Shown: positions 24,729 to 32,723 of the stretch, piece by piece
How positions within the stretch are numbered: position 1 is the stretch's first letter
How the letters are laid out: each line of letters opens with the position of its first letter
NCBI GenBank assembly: GCA_903961015.1
Contig: CAJCCX010000284.1
Coordinates: forward strand, 1 to 38,213
Source: an uncultured bacterium
GTDB lineage: Bacteria; Planctomycetota; Phycisphaerae; Phycisphaerales; SM1A02
Reading direction: 5' to 3'
Length of the DNA stretch: 38,213 bases
Notes under the pieces: generated by a model
Told to the model about the DNA's origin: nothing
Seen by the model: only the letters and a program-made list of their open reading frames with translations
Databases searched by the model: none
Made by a program: the position numbers and the translations under genes

Positions 24729-27338
24729 GTGACCACTGTTCCACCTGCAACTCCAGAACCAAATTCGACGCTCGGTCATGTGATCGATAAGACGATCGAC
24801 CGTGAATTGCACGAGTCATATCTCGTCTATGCAATGAGCACGATTATGGATCGTGCACTTCCAGATGTTCGCGATGGACTCAAGCCATCGCAGCGCCGCA
24901 TTCTTGTCGCGATGCATGATTTAAATCTTTCGCCTGGTCGCAAGCAGATCAAATGCGCAAAGATTTGCGGCGACACAAGCGGAAATTATCACCCGCACGG
25001 TGAGTCCGTCATCTATCCAACGCTTGTGAATCTTGGTCAATCGTGGAAGACGCGCGCACTGTTGATCGACAAGCAAGGAAACTTTGGATCAATCGAAGGT
25101 GATCCGCCCGCAGCGATGCGATATACCGAAGCTCGAATGACTGGCGTTGCAGTTGCGATGCTGGAAGATCTCGACAAAGAAACCGTTGATTTCAAGCCAA
25201 ATTATGACGATCGCTTGATGGAGCCGATGGTTCTTCCAGGCAAGTTTCCAAATCTTCTTGTGAACGGATCGTCTGGAATTGCTGTGGGTATGGCAAGTGC
25301 AATGCCTCCGCACAATCTTGGCGAAATTGCCAATGCCATTGTGGCGACGATCGATAATCCAGACATTGGATTGGATGGACTTCTCGCGCTTGTGCCGGGA
25401 CCTGATTTCCCAACGGGAGGTTCGATCATTGGACGTCGCGGAATTGCAGAGGCGTACGCCACTGGTCGTGGACGGTTGACTGTGCGTGGTCGTATTCGTC
25501 ACGAGACGAAAGACGGACGCAACATGATCATCATCGAAGAGATTCCATATCAAGTAGTGCAAAGCATTCTCATCGAGCGCATTGTCGATGCGAAGAAAGA
25601 CGATCGAATTCCAGATATCGTCGATGTGCGAAATCATTCGGGACGCGATGCACAAACGCGCATTCTGGTTGTGCTTCGCAAGGGAGCAGATCCAGCTGTC
25701 GTCGAACGCCAGCTATACGAATTCACGCCGCTGCAAACGACATACAGCATCATGAATATCGCGCTGGTCAACGGCCAGCCTCGAACGCTCCCCTTCCGCA
25801 ATCTGATTTCGTGCTACATCGATCATCGTTGCACAGTGATCCGTCGCCGCACGGAATTCCAACTTCGCCAAGCGCGACAGCAAGCGCATCGTCTCGAAGG
25901 ACTTGTCTATGCAGTGTGCGACATCGATGCAGTCATTGCAATCATTCGAGCATCGCGTACGCGTGAAGAAGCCATTCAGACTCTCATGGAACGCGCGTTC
26001 CGCATCGCAGAAGATCATCCCAGCGCACATTTGGTTCCAGAGCGCATTGCTATTGCGAGCCGAGTCGGCGCAGGCATCAAATTGACTCGCGTTCAAGCAG
26101 ATGCGATCGGCGCACTGCGACTGATTCAGTTGGTTGGATTGGAAGTCGAAAAACTCGCCAGCGAATTTGCTGCACTTCTGCTTGAAATCGATGGGTTTGA
26201 AAAACTCCTTGGCGATCAATCTCTCGTCTTAAAAATTGTTCGCCAAGATGTGCTCGATATCGCCGAAAAATTTAGCGATCCGCGCCGCACCACCATCGAG
26301 GCGGACGAGGCCGGCGACTTCGATCTCGCAGAACTCATCCAAGAACACGATGTGGCTGTCACCGTCAGCCACGAAGGATTTGTGAAGCGGCTTGCCGTCG
26401 ACACATTCCGCACGCAAGGTCGCGGCGGCGTTGGCGTTCGCGGATCCGATGCGAAGGATGGCGATTACATCGAACGTGTCTTCATCGCCAGCACGCACGA
26501 TGATCTTCTTTGTTTCACCAATACTGGACGCGTCTATCAAATCAAAGTGTGGCAGATCCCCGAAATGTCGCGTACTGCAAAAGGCCGCGCCATCAATAGC
26601 GTGGTCGAATTGAAGGACGGCGAAAGAATGGTTGCCTATCTGCCGATCAAGGACTTCGAACGCAGCGAGGATTATCTTTTCTTCGCATCATCAAGCGGAC
26701 GCGTGAAGCGATCGTCCCTGAAGGATTTCCGAAATGTCAATCGAAGCGGAATCATTTCTGTAAAACTGAATGAAGGCGACCGATTGGTGAATGTCGTGCA
26801 AACACGAGGCAATGATCACATCCTCCTAGCGACTGCAGAAGGAATGTCGATCCGCTTCGATGAAAATGATGCGCGCGTGATGGGCCGTGCCGCTGCTGGA
26901 GTTGCGGGAATCGATCTCGCTGAAAACGATGCCGTCGTTGGTCTTGTTCGCTGCGACGATCAAGCTGCACTCTTCACATGCACAGAACATGGATTCGGCA
27001 AACGAACGTCGATGACCGAATATCTCGTCCATCAAGAAGATGGACAAACACGCGCGCAAGCCCGCGGCGGCAAAGGACGAATCGATATTAAGACAGACGA
27101 GCGAAATGGACGCGTTGTCGCGGTGCATTCAACCCTCGAAGATGATGATTTGATGTTCATCTCGCGTGGAGGAATGATTGTCCGCATCCGCGCAAGCGAA
27201 GTCCGACTCGTAGGTCGAAATACCCTAGGTGTCCGAGTCGTCAAGCTGCAAGAAGACGACGCTCTTGTTGGTGCAGCCTGTTTCGAATCCGGTGAGGTCG
27301 CGGAATCTGAAGCAGCCATTGTGCCACCGACCGAGTGA
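24729..27338 (+). CDS. gyrA: DNA gyrase subunit A (type IIA topoisomerase)
   Basis: The protein has the GyrA breakage-reunion domain with MDRALPDVRDGLKPSQRRIL, the active-site region AMRYTEARMT (Tyr132 from this start), and a six-bladed C-terminal beta-pinwheel. GTG at 24729 is chosen because the track's TTG at 24675 adds 18 unsupported residues and moves the Tyr further from its usual position near 122. The GyrA-box position reads QGRGGVG, while a second blade has QARGGKG; E. coli has QRRGGKG at the first. Quinolone-site residues align as Ser (E. coli 83) and Pro (E. coli 87). ParC cannot be fully excluded, but the RGG box and length favour GyrA. No gyrB is nearby. Confidence 0.88.
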   Translation: MTTVPPATPEPNSTLGHVIDKTIDRELHESYLVYAMSTIMDRALPDVRDGLKPSQRRILVAMHDLNLSPGRKQIKCAKICGDTSGNYHPHGESVIYPTLVNLGQSWKTRALLIDKQGNFGSIEGDPPAAMRYTEARMTGVAVAMLEDLDKETVDFKPNYDDRLMEPMVLPGKFPNLLVNGSSGIAVGMASAMPPHNLGEIANAIVATIDNPDIGLDGLLALVPGPDFPTGGSIIGRRGIAEAYATGRGRLTVRGRIRHETKDGRNMIIIEEIPYQVVQSILIERIVDAKKDDRIPDIVDVRNHSGRDAQTRILVVLRKGADPAVVERQLYEFTPLQTTYSIMNIALVNGQPRTLPFRNLISCYIDHRCTVIRRRTEFQLRQARQQAHRLEGLVYAVCDIDAVIAIIRASRTREEAIQTLMERAFRIAEDHPSAHLVPERIAIASRVGAGIKLTRVQADAIGALRLIQLVGLEVEKLASEFAALLLEIDGFEKLLGDQSLVLKIVRQDVLDIAEKFSDPRRTTIEADEAGDFDLAELIQEHDVAVTVSHEGFVKRLAVDTFRTQGRGGVGVRGSDAKDGDYIERVFIASTHDDLLCFTNTGRVYQIKVWQIPEMSRTAKGRAINSVVELKDGERMVAYLPIKDFERSEDYLFFASSSGRVKRSSLKDFRNVNRSGIISVKLNEGDRLVNVVQTRGNDHILLATAEGMSIRFDENDARVMGRAAAGVAGIDLAENDAVVGLVRCDDQAALFTCTEHGFGKRTSMTEYLVHQEDGQTRAQARGGKGRIDIKTDERNGRVVAVHSTLEDDDLMFISRGGMIVRIRASEVRLVGRNTLGVRVVKLQEDDALVGAACFESGEVAESEAAIVPPTE

Positions 27339-27350
27339 TAGGATCACAAC

Positions 27351-27689
27351 ATGCCACTAAGCGATTGGTCTGAAAATATTGTCATCGGTGAAATGAGCGA
27401 CGAACCCATACTGGGTGAGGAGCTGAAAATGTTGATCGCTCGCGCCGAAACGAAACAGGTTGAGTTGCATTTCGTACTCGATATGCGAGGCGTGACATAT
27501 CTCAATTCATCCAACATCGCGCAACTTCTTCAACTTCGAAAGACCGTCGTCGCTGCGAAGGGAAGCCTTCATCTCTGCGGTGTGAATGACGCTGTTTGGA
27601 GCATTTTGCTGATGACTGGATTGGATCGTCTCTTCAAATTCACTGACGACGTGCCGACGGCTCTCGCCGCAGCGCAGCTTGGACTTTAA
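27351..27689 (+). CDS. STAS-domain protein (anti-sigma-factor-antagonist-like)
   Basis: The 112-residue protein is a single STAS domain: beta strands around HFVLDMRGVTYLNSSNIAQLLQLRKTVVAAKGSLHLCGVNDAVWSILLMTGLDRLFKF. The LNSSNI segment sits where SpoIIAA-type proteins have their phosphorylatable Ser, and two serines are present there. It may act in a partner-switching pathway or as a modulator of the membrane complex encoded next to it. It lies 12 nt after gyrA and 30 nt before the ExbD gene. Confidence 0.82.
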   Translation: MPLSDWSENIVIGEMSDEPILGEELKMLIARAETKQVELHFVLDMRGVTYLNSSNIAQLLQLRKTVVAAKGSLHLCGVNDAVWSILLMTGLDRLFKFTDDVPTALAAAQLGL

Positions 27690-27719
27690 TGGGGACTCTG
27701 GCCATCGGGTGAAATACAA

Positions 27720-28235
27720 ATGCGAATTCGCCGAACAACCCACGAGCCTCGAATCGAATTGATCCCGCTGATCGACGTGATGATGTTCTTGCTTTCGTTC
27801 TTTATTTATTCTCAGGCTCTCGCCGTGCGCATCAGCGTTGTGCCGATGGAACTGAGAAAGTTTCAAAGTGCCCAAGCAGCGAAGCCAGCTCCCGCTGCAA
27901 CAATCTCGATCACGCTTGACGGCAAGCTCTATTACAACCGAGTTCCATGCGAATTGCAGGATGTTGCTGGTCGTGTCGCAGAATCCAAATCTGAAGATGC
28001 AAAGACGGTTGTGTACATCGCCGTCGCAGATGGTCAAGGAACAATTGACCGTGCGCCAATCATGCAAAGTGTTTGGGACAAGTTGCGCGGATGCGGGCTT
28101 CAAGTCAACTTTGTTGGTCGGCCAATCGATAGTGACGAGAAAAAACCTGCGACTGCGCCAGCTGGGACTGCACCAGTACCAACTGCACCAGTGCCAACTG
28201 CACCAGTACCAACTGCACCGACGGCCACGCCGTGA
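27720..28235 (+). CDS. ExbD/TolR-type biopolymer transport protein
   Basis: The 171-residue protein has the ExbD layout: a short cytosolic N-terminus, one membrane helix with the essential Asp in PLIDVMMFLLSFFIYSQAL, and a periplasmic domain (about 60-140) with ISITLDGKLYYN and VYIAVADGQGTIDRAPIMQSVWDKLRGCGL. ExbD works with ExbB to convert the proton gradient into force on TonB. The C-terminus carries a TAPVP repeat. The stop overlaps the GTG of the TonB-like gene by 4 nt. No ExbB gene is present in the window. Confidence 0.85.
   Translation: MRIRRTTHEPRIELIPLIDVMMFLLSFFIYSQALAVRISVVPMELRKFQSAQAAKPAPAATISITLDGKLYYNRVPCELQDVAGRVAESKSEDAKTVVYIAVADGQGTIDRAPIMQSVWDKLRGCGLQVNFVGRPIDSDEKKPATAPAGTAPVPTAPVPTAPVPTAPTATP
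28167..28219 (+). repeat. 15-bp tandem repeat encoding TAPVP
   Basis: The unit ACTGCACCAGTACCA occurs three times (28167-28211; the middle copy has G for A) plus a partial fourth copy. It encodes the TAPVP repeat at the end of the ExbD-like protein. Multiples of 15 bp keep the frame, so copy number can change without breaking the coupled downstream gene. Confidence 0.85.
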
Positions 28236-29584
28236 CGGAATCGCGTCAACAGAACGCTCCACTCTATTTTGGCGCGGTCATTGCATTGATCCTGCATTTG
28301 TTGATCGCGATTCCTGTTCTCAGTGGTGCTTGGGGAGTCGGAGGCGATAGCCCCCTTCATTCTTCGCTCGACGGAAAAAGTGAGAGCGAAAAACGGCAAC
28401 GCGAACGACTTGAAGAAGCGCTAAAGAAAGCGAGGGAAACTTCCCCAGAAAATGAAAACGAAGTCGTTCCTGGATTGGAGAATGGGTCCGACCAAGGCAT
28501 GACTTGGATTGGATATGACGAATATAAAGAACAACTTGCACAACATGCGGAAGTCGAACAAGCTGCATTCACTGATAAAGACGTTGCGGGCGGTGGAGCG
28601 CTTGCTCAGGGTGAATTGAAGCAACTTCCTGCTGTCGCACCTGGACAAGAGGCGCAGGCTTCGCCGCCGCCTCCGCCACCAACTGCTCAGCCTTCGCCAC
28701 CAACTCCTCCTACTCCTGCGACTCCGCAAACAATTGCTACGCCGCAAACCCCCGAGACTCCGCAGTCGCCGACGACTCCGGCAACTCCTCAAGAGATGAA
28801 ACCTGTTGAAGCGGTTCGTGCAGTCAGTCCAACTGAAACTCCCCAACCAAGTGATATGAAGGGTGTCTCTCCAATGCCAGTGGAAACGGTGACTCTTCCA
28901 ACTGCTCCTGTTGGTCCAGATCCAAATCTGCCGCCTGCGATTGAGCGAGCAGAAATCAAGCCTGATCCTTCGAAGGATGCACCACCAACTGCGGAAGTGC
29001 AACCGATGAATACTCCAGAACCAGTTCCGCGCCCTGAAGTTCCACCAACGGAAAAGCCACAAGTTGAGATCCCAACAACTCCAAACTTGAAGCCCCCTTC
29101 TCCACAAACTCCACAATCGCCACCAACTCCGCAAACGCCGCAGAATCCAAACTCTGGTGCGAATGGTGCGACTTCACCAGTTGTTTCGCCTGTGACTGGC
29201 CCGCCTGGTGCACCTGGAAAGGGAACTGCAACTGGCGATAAATCTGATCGCGAATCTGATGCGACAAGTATTGTTGATGTTCCTCCTTCAATGTGGCGCA
29301 GTGGAAAGCCGCTTGCCCGAAAAGGGCTGGAAATCAAGACTAAAAAACCTGAACTTCCGATTCTGACCAGACTCACGACGTCTCCTGGCAATCCCGTTTG
29401 CGAAGTTCTTTTCGGCAAGGATGGTGTGCCAGTGTCGTGCAAGATTCTGCAATCGAGTGGGTTTGCAGATATTGATGGACCAGTCACAGACGCGTTGTAT
29501 CGCTGGCGTGCGAAAGGTTCGCAACTTGAAAAACTTGCTCCAGGAAAAACAGTGACCTTTCGAATTCGATTTATTCTCAACTGA
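28232..29584 (+). CDS. TonB-like energy-transducing protein
   Basis: The 450-residue product starts with GTG overlapping the ExbD stop (GTGA). It has one N-terminal membrane helix (about 12-33, FGAVIALILHLLIAIPVLSG), a coiled-coil-like charged region (about 50-75), a very long Pro/Thr/Gln-rich periplasmic spacer (about 140-325) and a C-terminal TonB-type domain (about 355-450; CEVLFGKDGVPVSCKILQSSGFADIDGPVTDALYRWRAKG). TonB proteins span the periplasm and power outer-membrane receptors. The spacer is long for the family. No receptor gene is adjacent. Confidence 0.8.
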   Translation: MTESRQQNAPLYFGAVIALILHLLIAIPVLSGAWGVGGDSPLHSSLDGKSESEKRQRERLEEALKKARETSPENENEVVPGLENGSDQGMTWIGYDEYKEQLAQHAEVEQAAFTDKDVAGGGALAQGELKQLPAVAPGQEAQASPPPPPPTAQPSPPTPPTPATPQTIATPQTPETPQSPTTPATPQEMKPVEAVRAVSPTETPQPSDMKGVSPMPVETVTLPTAPVGPDPNLPPAIERAEIKPDPSKDAPPTAEVQPMNTPEPVPRPEVPPTEKPQVEIPTTPNLKPPSPQTPQSPPTPQTPQNPNSGANGATSPVVSPVTGPPGAPGKGTATGDKSDRESDATSIVDVPPSMWRSGKPLARKGLEIKTKKPELPILTRLTTSPGNPVCEVLFGKDGVPVSCKILQSSGFADIDGPVTDALYRWRAKGSQLEKLAPGKTVTFRIRFILN

Positions 29585-29598
29585 GTCGCACGTAGCAC

Positions 29599-29855
29599 TC
29601 GCCGGGGTTCAAATCATCCCGCTGCCCACGTTGGCGAATCAAACTCTCGCTCGAACGTTTTTCAGATTCCGTCTCGTATCTGTTTGCGTGCCCAGCCGTT
29701 GGAAAGTTCTCTCGGGCGAGTTCCGCAGGCGGCCGACGGCACTTGCAATAAAATTTCGTAAACCAGATCGTGTCGGTCGCCGAGGACTGTCTGAGCCCCG
29801 AGAGGACTTTTCACGGCTGACCACTTATGTATGTCCGTGACTGTTTCCGGGGCTC
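29599..29855 (+). ncRNA. Candidate structured RNA with two competing folds
   Basis: This non-coding interval between convergent genes contains nested complementary segments. Read as plus-strand RNA, 29693-29716 pairs with 29797-29819 as a 23-bp helix (21 Watson-Crick, 2 G-U, one bulged U). It encloses a 10-bp helix, 29728-29737 with 29772-29781 (one G-U). A mutually exclusive hairpin pairs 29793-29800 with 29848-29855 and 29811-29816 with 29835-29840, both perfect. Smaller hairpins lie at 29603-29621 and 29663-29682. All three wobble pairs are G-U on the plus strand and would be A-C on the minus strand. No RNA family is recognised, and an inverted-repeat element is an alternative. Confidence 0.45.
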
Positions 29856-30811
29856 TATTTCGCCGCTGCTTGCGCGCTTCGAATCGCGCCCTCAGATAAG
29901 GCTCGCAACATGCTTCCACCCGCCCCACAATCGTCAGCAATCTTGATGAAAAGCCGCACAAGTTCATCGCGATCACCACGTGTGAAGGCACGAGTTCCCT
30001 CGCACTGTTCGATGCATGATTCGTGGATCACGCCAATGCCTGCAGCGAGCGCCCACCATCGACACCATCCCCACCATCGACTCTCCGAATCATCCCCTCG
30101 GGCTTGCAATAACATTGCATCTGCTGCAAGCCAAAGTGAACTTGGAATCTCAGCACCATCGATCGCCATAAATTGATCTTCCATTCGTGAAATTCGCGCA
30201 TGCCGCTTCGTTTCCAAAACCCATTGAGCCCTCGTCGGAACGATCAGCACAACATTGGCGCCGCCTAACACTGCTCGACCACTTGCAGCAAATGCTGCTC
30301 GAGCATCGATCGAATCCGCACGATCACCAATAGCCAAGATCACCAATGAACTTTCAGAAATCCCAAGACTTCTTCGCACATCATCCCGCTGCAACTCTGC
30401 AGTTCGTCTCCAATATTCGGTCGCAGCTTGCGCACAATTTCTTTGTGCCTGCGCCGGAGGTTCGAGATGAACAACCCGATCAACACCAGGAAGCGATGCA
30501 TGAGCAAGATCCCCAGCAGCCGCGCCATAAGCCATGATTTTTTGTGGGCAAGTTCCATGTCGTTCAACCCACGCTTGCAAACGGCGTGACAGCAATCGTT
30601 CGATGCCAAGTGGCGCGGTCAGAATGCTGTTGAATGCAATCAACAATGCTCGATTGGAATGACTGACGGCAGAAGGTCCGACTGCGATCCGCATGTCCGC
30701 GATCGAATCGCCAGTCATCGCTCCTGCAGTCCAACCGACTTCACCAGTTGTTTGCACAAGGTGCAAGATTCCCCCGCGTGGAAGATGACTCAACCTCAAA
30801 CGCCCAATCAC
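29855..30811 (-). CDS. Glycosyltransferase-like protein (GT-B fold, GT4 type)
   Basis: The 318-residue protein resembles family 4 glycosyltransferases in its second half: DDVRRSLGISESSLVILAIGD, ANVVLIVP, an IDGAEIPSSLWLAADAMLLQARGDD segment like the acceptor/nucleotide-sugar region, and GIGVIHESC. The N-terminal half has a Rossmann-like ILHLVQTTGEVGWTAGAMTG start. The usual EX7E motif is not clear, so activity is uncertain. GTG at 30811 overlaps the stop of the upstream lipoprotein gene (GTGA), so it is the last gene of a four-gene coupled operon. Confidence 0.6.
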   Translation of the reverse strand: MIGRLRLSHLPRGGILHLVQTTGEVGWTAGAMTGDSIADMRIAVGPSAVSHSNRALLIAFNSILTAPLGIERLLSRRLQAWVERHGTCPQKIMAYGAAAGDLAHASLPGVDRVVHLEPPAQAQRNCAQAATEYWRRTAELQRDDVRRSLGISESSLVILAIGDRADSIDARAAFAASGRAVLGGANVVLIVPTRAQWVLETKRHARISRMEDQFMAIDGAEIPSSLWLAADAMLLQARGDDSESRWWGWCRWWALAAGIGVIHESCIEQCEGTRAFTRGDRDELVRLFIKIADDCGAGGSMLRALSEGAIRSAQAAAK

Positions 30812-31491
30812 TTCTTCACACCAAGGCGACCGCCAAGTTCCCGTCGTTCGTGGGCGTAGAACAGTTTGGCAATATCTTCGCCCAACTTTTCGGCAAGCTT
30901 ATCTTCAACTTCTCTGCGTCCAGCACTTGTCGTGATGAGGGATGGGTTTATGTCTTGTAAGGAACTCTGGACTGCTTCTGATCCCGCCGTTGGCCAGAGA
31001 CGAGATCCGTTTGTAATGTCGAGGACCTTGACTAAAGCCACTGCTTCTGGTCCGCCCTCTTCACGACCGCCCGACAAATTAAAATCGTCGATTTCGACAT
31101 AGACAACTTGCTCCGCGCCGAGTGATTCGCATATCCGTTGGATCGAAACCGGCTTTGATGCCGTGTCCATTCGTCGAATCAATGCGACCGCATCCCGCGT
31201 GGTGATCGTTTCTGGGACAACATTGTTTTCCAGCAAATGCGTGCCAACAGAATCGCCAATACCAACCCGCAGTGCAACGCGAGGCATTCGATTGATTTTG
31301 TCATCCACAATAACGACTGTTCGCTTGGATGGAAGTTCAAACGCAGCAGGTGCTTTAGGCGGTCCTTCAATGATGTAGTTGGCAGGAAGAAGGTAATTAC
31401 ATCCAGCGACCAACAACACAGCAGCGCACATCACAACGATTGCTATCGCACGGGATTGCGCTGAAAAGATTTCAAGGCGAAATCGCTTCAT
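30808..31491 (-). CDS. Lipoprotein of unknown function, second of an adjacent pair
   Basis: The 227-residue product has a type II signal (MKRFRLEIFSAQSRAIAIVVMCAAVLLVAGC) with lipobox LVAGC. The mature protein has alternating strands and helices (TVVIVDDKINRMPRVALRVGIGDSVGTHLLENN; LGAEQVVYVEIDDFNL; ALVKVLDITNGSRLWP), resembling proteins that oligomerise at the outer membrane, but no family is recognised. Both ends overlap neighbours by 4 nt. The preceding lipoprotein is organised similarly, with a 'DRVIVIDIFEYRL' strand equivalent to 'EQVVYVEIDDFNL', so the two may be distant paralogues. Confidence 0.72.
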   Translation of the reverse strand: MKRFRLEIFSAQSRAIAIVVMCAAVLLVAGCNYLLPANYIIEGPPKAPAAFELPSKRTVVIVDDKINRMPRVALRVGIGDSVGTHLLENNVVPETITTRDAVALIRRMDTASKPVSIQRICESLGAEQVVYVEIDDFNLSGGREEGGPEAVALVKVLDITNGSRLWPTAGSEAVQSSLQDINPSLITTSAGRREVEDKLAEKLGEDIAKLFYAHERRELGGRLGVKK

Positions 31492-32204
31492 TTGCGCTTG
31501 ATTCCACGATCAGGATATTTTTCCTCGACATGGTCATAGAAAAGAAATCCCACTTGATCAACAAATGTTTTCTGAAGACCGATTTCGATTTCACGCGGGC
31601 CAGCTTGTGCCTTGCCGATTCCTTCCATATCAGGAAATTTCGAAATGACCTGAAACTCCTCTGCGAAAGAATCTGGGTCGATTCCATCTCGCTCCACGAC
31701 GCTGACATTCGCTCCTGCGACGCCATCCCAGAGAAAACTATTCCCTTCAGGATTTAAGCGGTATTCAAAGATATCTATAACAATCACGCGATCCACATCC
31801 AATTCTTTGGCAAGATCCGCGAGTGGAAGTGTCGGCCACCCTGGCGTCTGATGCATCCATGTCACCGAATAGCGTGGATCAAGCACTCGTGCTCCAGGAA
31901 CATTCTTGTCCAAGATCAGAACGACATTACCGACAATATTTGGAATCGCCGTTGGAAACTCATACGCCGTCCGTTGATCCGAATGCGCGAGTACTGCAAC
32001 AGATTTATTTTCAAGTCCGCGATACTTTGCAAGCACTTCGATTTGCTTTTGCTTTTCAATATTTGCGCCGATTGCAGAACTCAGTCCCACCAAAATGCAG
32101 CCGCTCATTGGCAGGAGCGAAGCCATCATCAGAAGGCAAACGATGCGTGCTGTCACGCATGCAGAGGTTCGCACTCGTTGAATATTGTCTATGCGCATGT
32201 TCAT
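31488..32204 (-). CDS. Lipoprotein of unknown function, first of an adjacent pair
   Basis: The 238-residue product has a signal sequence ending in LLPMSGC (lipobox), followed by ILVGLSSAIGANIEKQKQIEVLAKYRGLENKSVAVLAHSD. The mature part contains PNIVGNVVLILDKNVPGARVLDP, ELDVDRVIVIDIFEYRLNPEG and a C-terminal basic end. The ATG at 32204 overlaps the stop of the DUF2752 gene, and its own stop overlaps the next ATG. No family is recognised; location at the outer membrane or periplasmic face is inferred from the lipobox. Confidence 0.72.
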   Translation of the reverse strand: MNMRIDNIQRVRTSACVTARIVCLLMMASLLPMSGCILVGLSSAIGANIEKQKQIEVLAKYRGLENKSVAVLAHSDQRTAYEFPTAIPNIVGNVVLILDKNVPGARVLDPRYSVTWMHQTPGWPTLPLADLAKELDVDRVIVIDIFEYRLNPEGNSFLWDGVAGANVSVVERDGIDPDSFAEEFQVISKFPDMEGIGKAQAGPREIEIGLQKTFVDQVGFLFYDHVEEKYPDRGIKRK

Positions 32205-32677
32205 GCAATCAATCCTCCAAAGGTCAGCATCTTATAGCCCCACGATAATAGAATCGCTGCGCCAAAGAACCACCAAAATCTGCCGCTGATTTTATCTGTG
32301 ATCGCACTGAGCATTCGAGATCCTGTGAGTGCCGCGTATGAAGATACGACTGCGAATCCAGCAGTGACAATTGCAAGCAAAAAACCCATCGGTTGGGCTC
32401 GAAGAGAATCAAGGAATCGGCCATCTGCAGCGAGTGCGAATGCCGTTGTCATTCCACAACTTGGGCACGGCAAGCCAACCGTTGCAGGCCATGAACATGC
32501 TGGAATTCCCAGTTGCGTATGTGTTCCCATTCCTGCAGAAGCAGGCTGAAGCCACGCCGCCACGGACAAGAGCGTGATTGCGCAGAGCGAAAGCGCAGCG
32601 ACAACCAAACGCTCTCGGGTTGAAAGATGCGCTCTTTGTCGAGTTGCCACTGGCGAGGAAGTTGATGCAACACTCAT
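32201..32677 (-). CDS. DUF2752 membrane protein
   Basis: The protein has the DUF2752 hallmark GLPCPSCGMTTAF (a CPxCG motif after the first membrane segment) and three hydrophobic segments in total. The ATG at 32677 gives 158 residues; the track's TTG at 32701 adds eight. DUF2752 function is unknown. The gene heads the four-gene minus-strand cluster and is divergent from the M19 dipeptidase, with about 46 nt between the starts, where both promoters must lie. Confidence 0.8.
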   Translation of the reverse strand: MSVASTSSPVATRQRAHLSTRERLVVAALSLCAITLLSVAAWLQPASAGMGTHTQLGIPACSWPATVGLPCPSCGMTTAFALAADGRFLDSLRAQPMGFLLAIVTAGFAVVSSYAALTGSRMLSAITDKISGRFWWFFGAAILLSWGYKMLTFGGLIA

Positions 32678-32723
32678 TGAATATGCATCGTAGTCGATCA
32701 AGATGCGAAACGACTAGTCTGAT

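Noticed and set aside
29603-29630. Possible tRNA T-arm (GGGGTTCAAATCATCCCG)
   Set aside because: The loop is 9 nt rather than 7, and no matching acceptor, D or anticodon arm exists in the 80 nt before or after.
29693-29855. RNase P RNA, tmRNA or 6S RNA
   Set aside because: GAAAAGTCC...GGGGCTC on the minus strand faintly recalls RNase P CR-I, but the invariant GAGGAAAGTCCGGGC and the CR-V block are missing. No tag ORF or CCA end for tmRNA is present.
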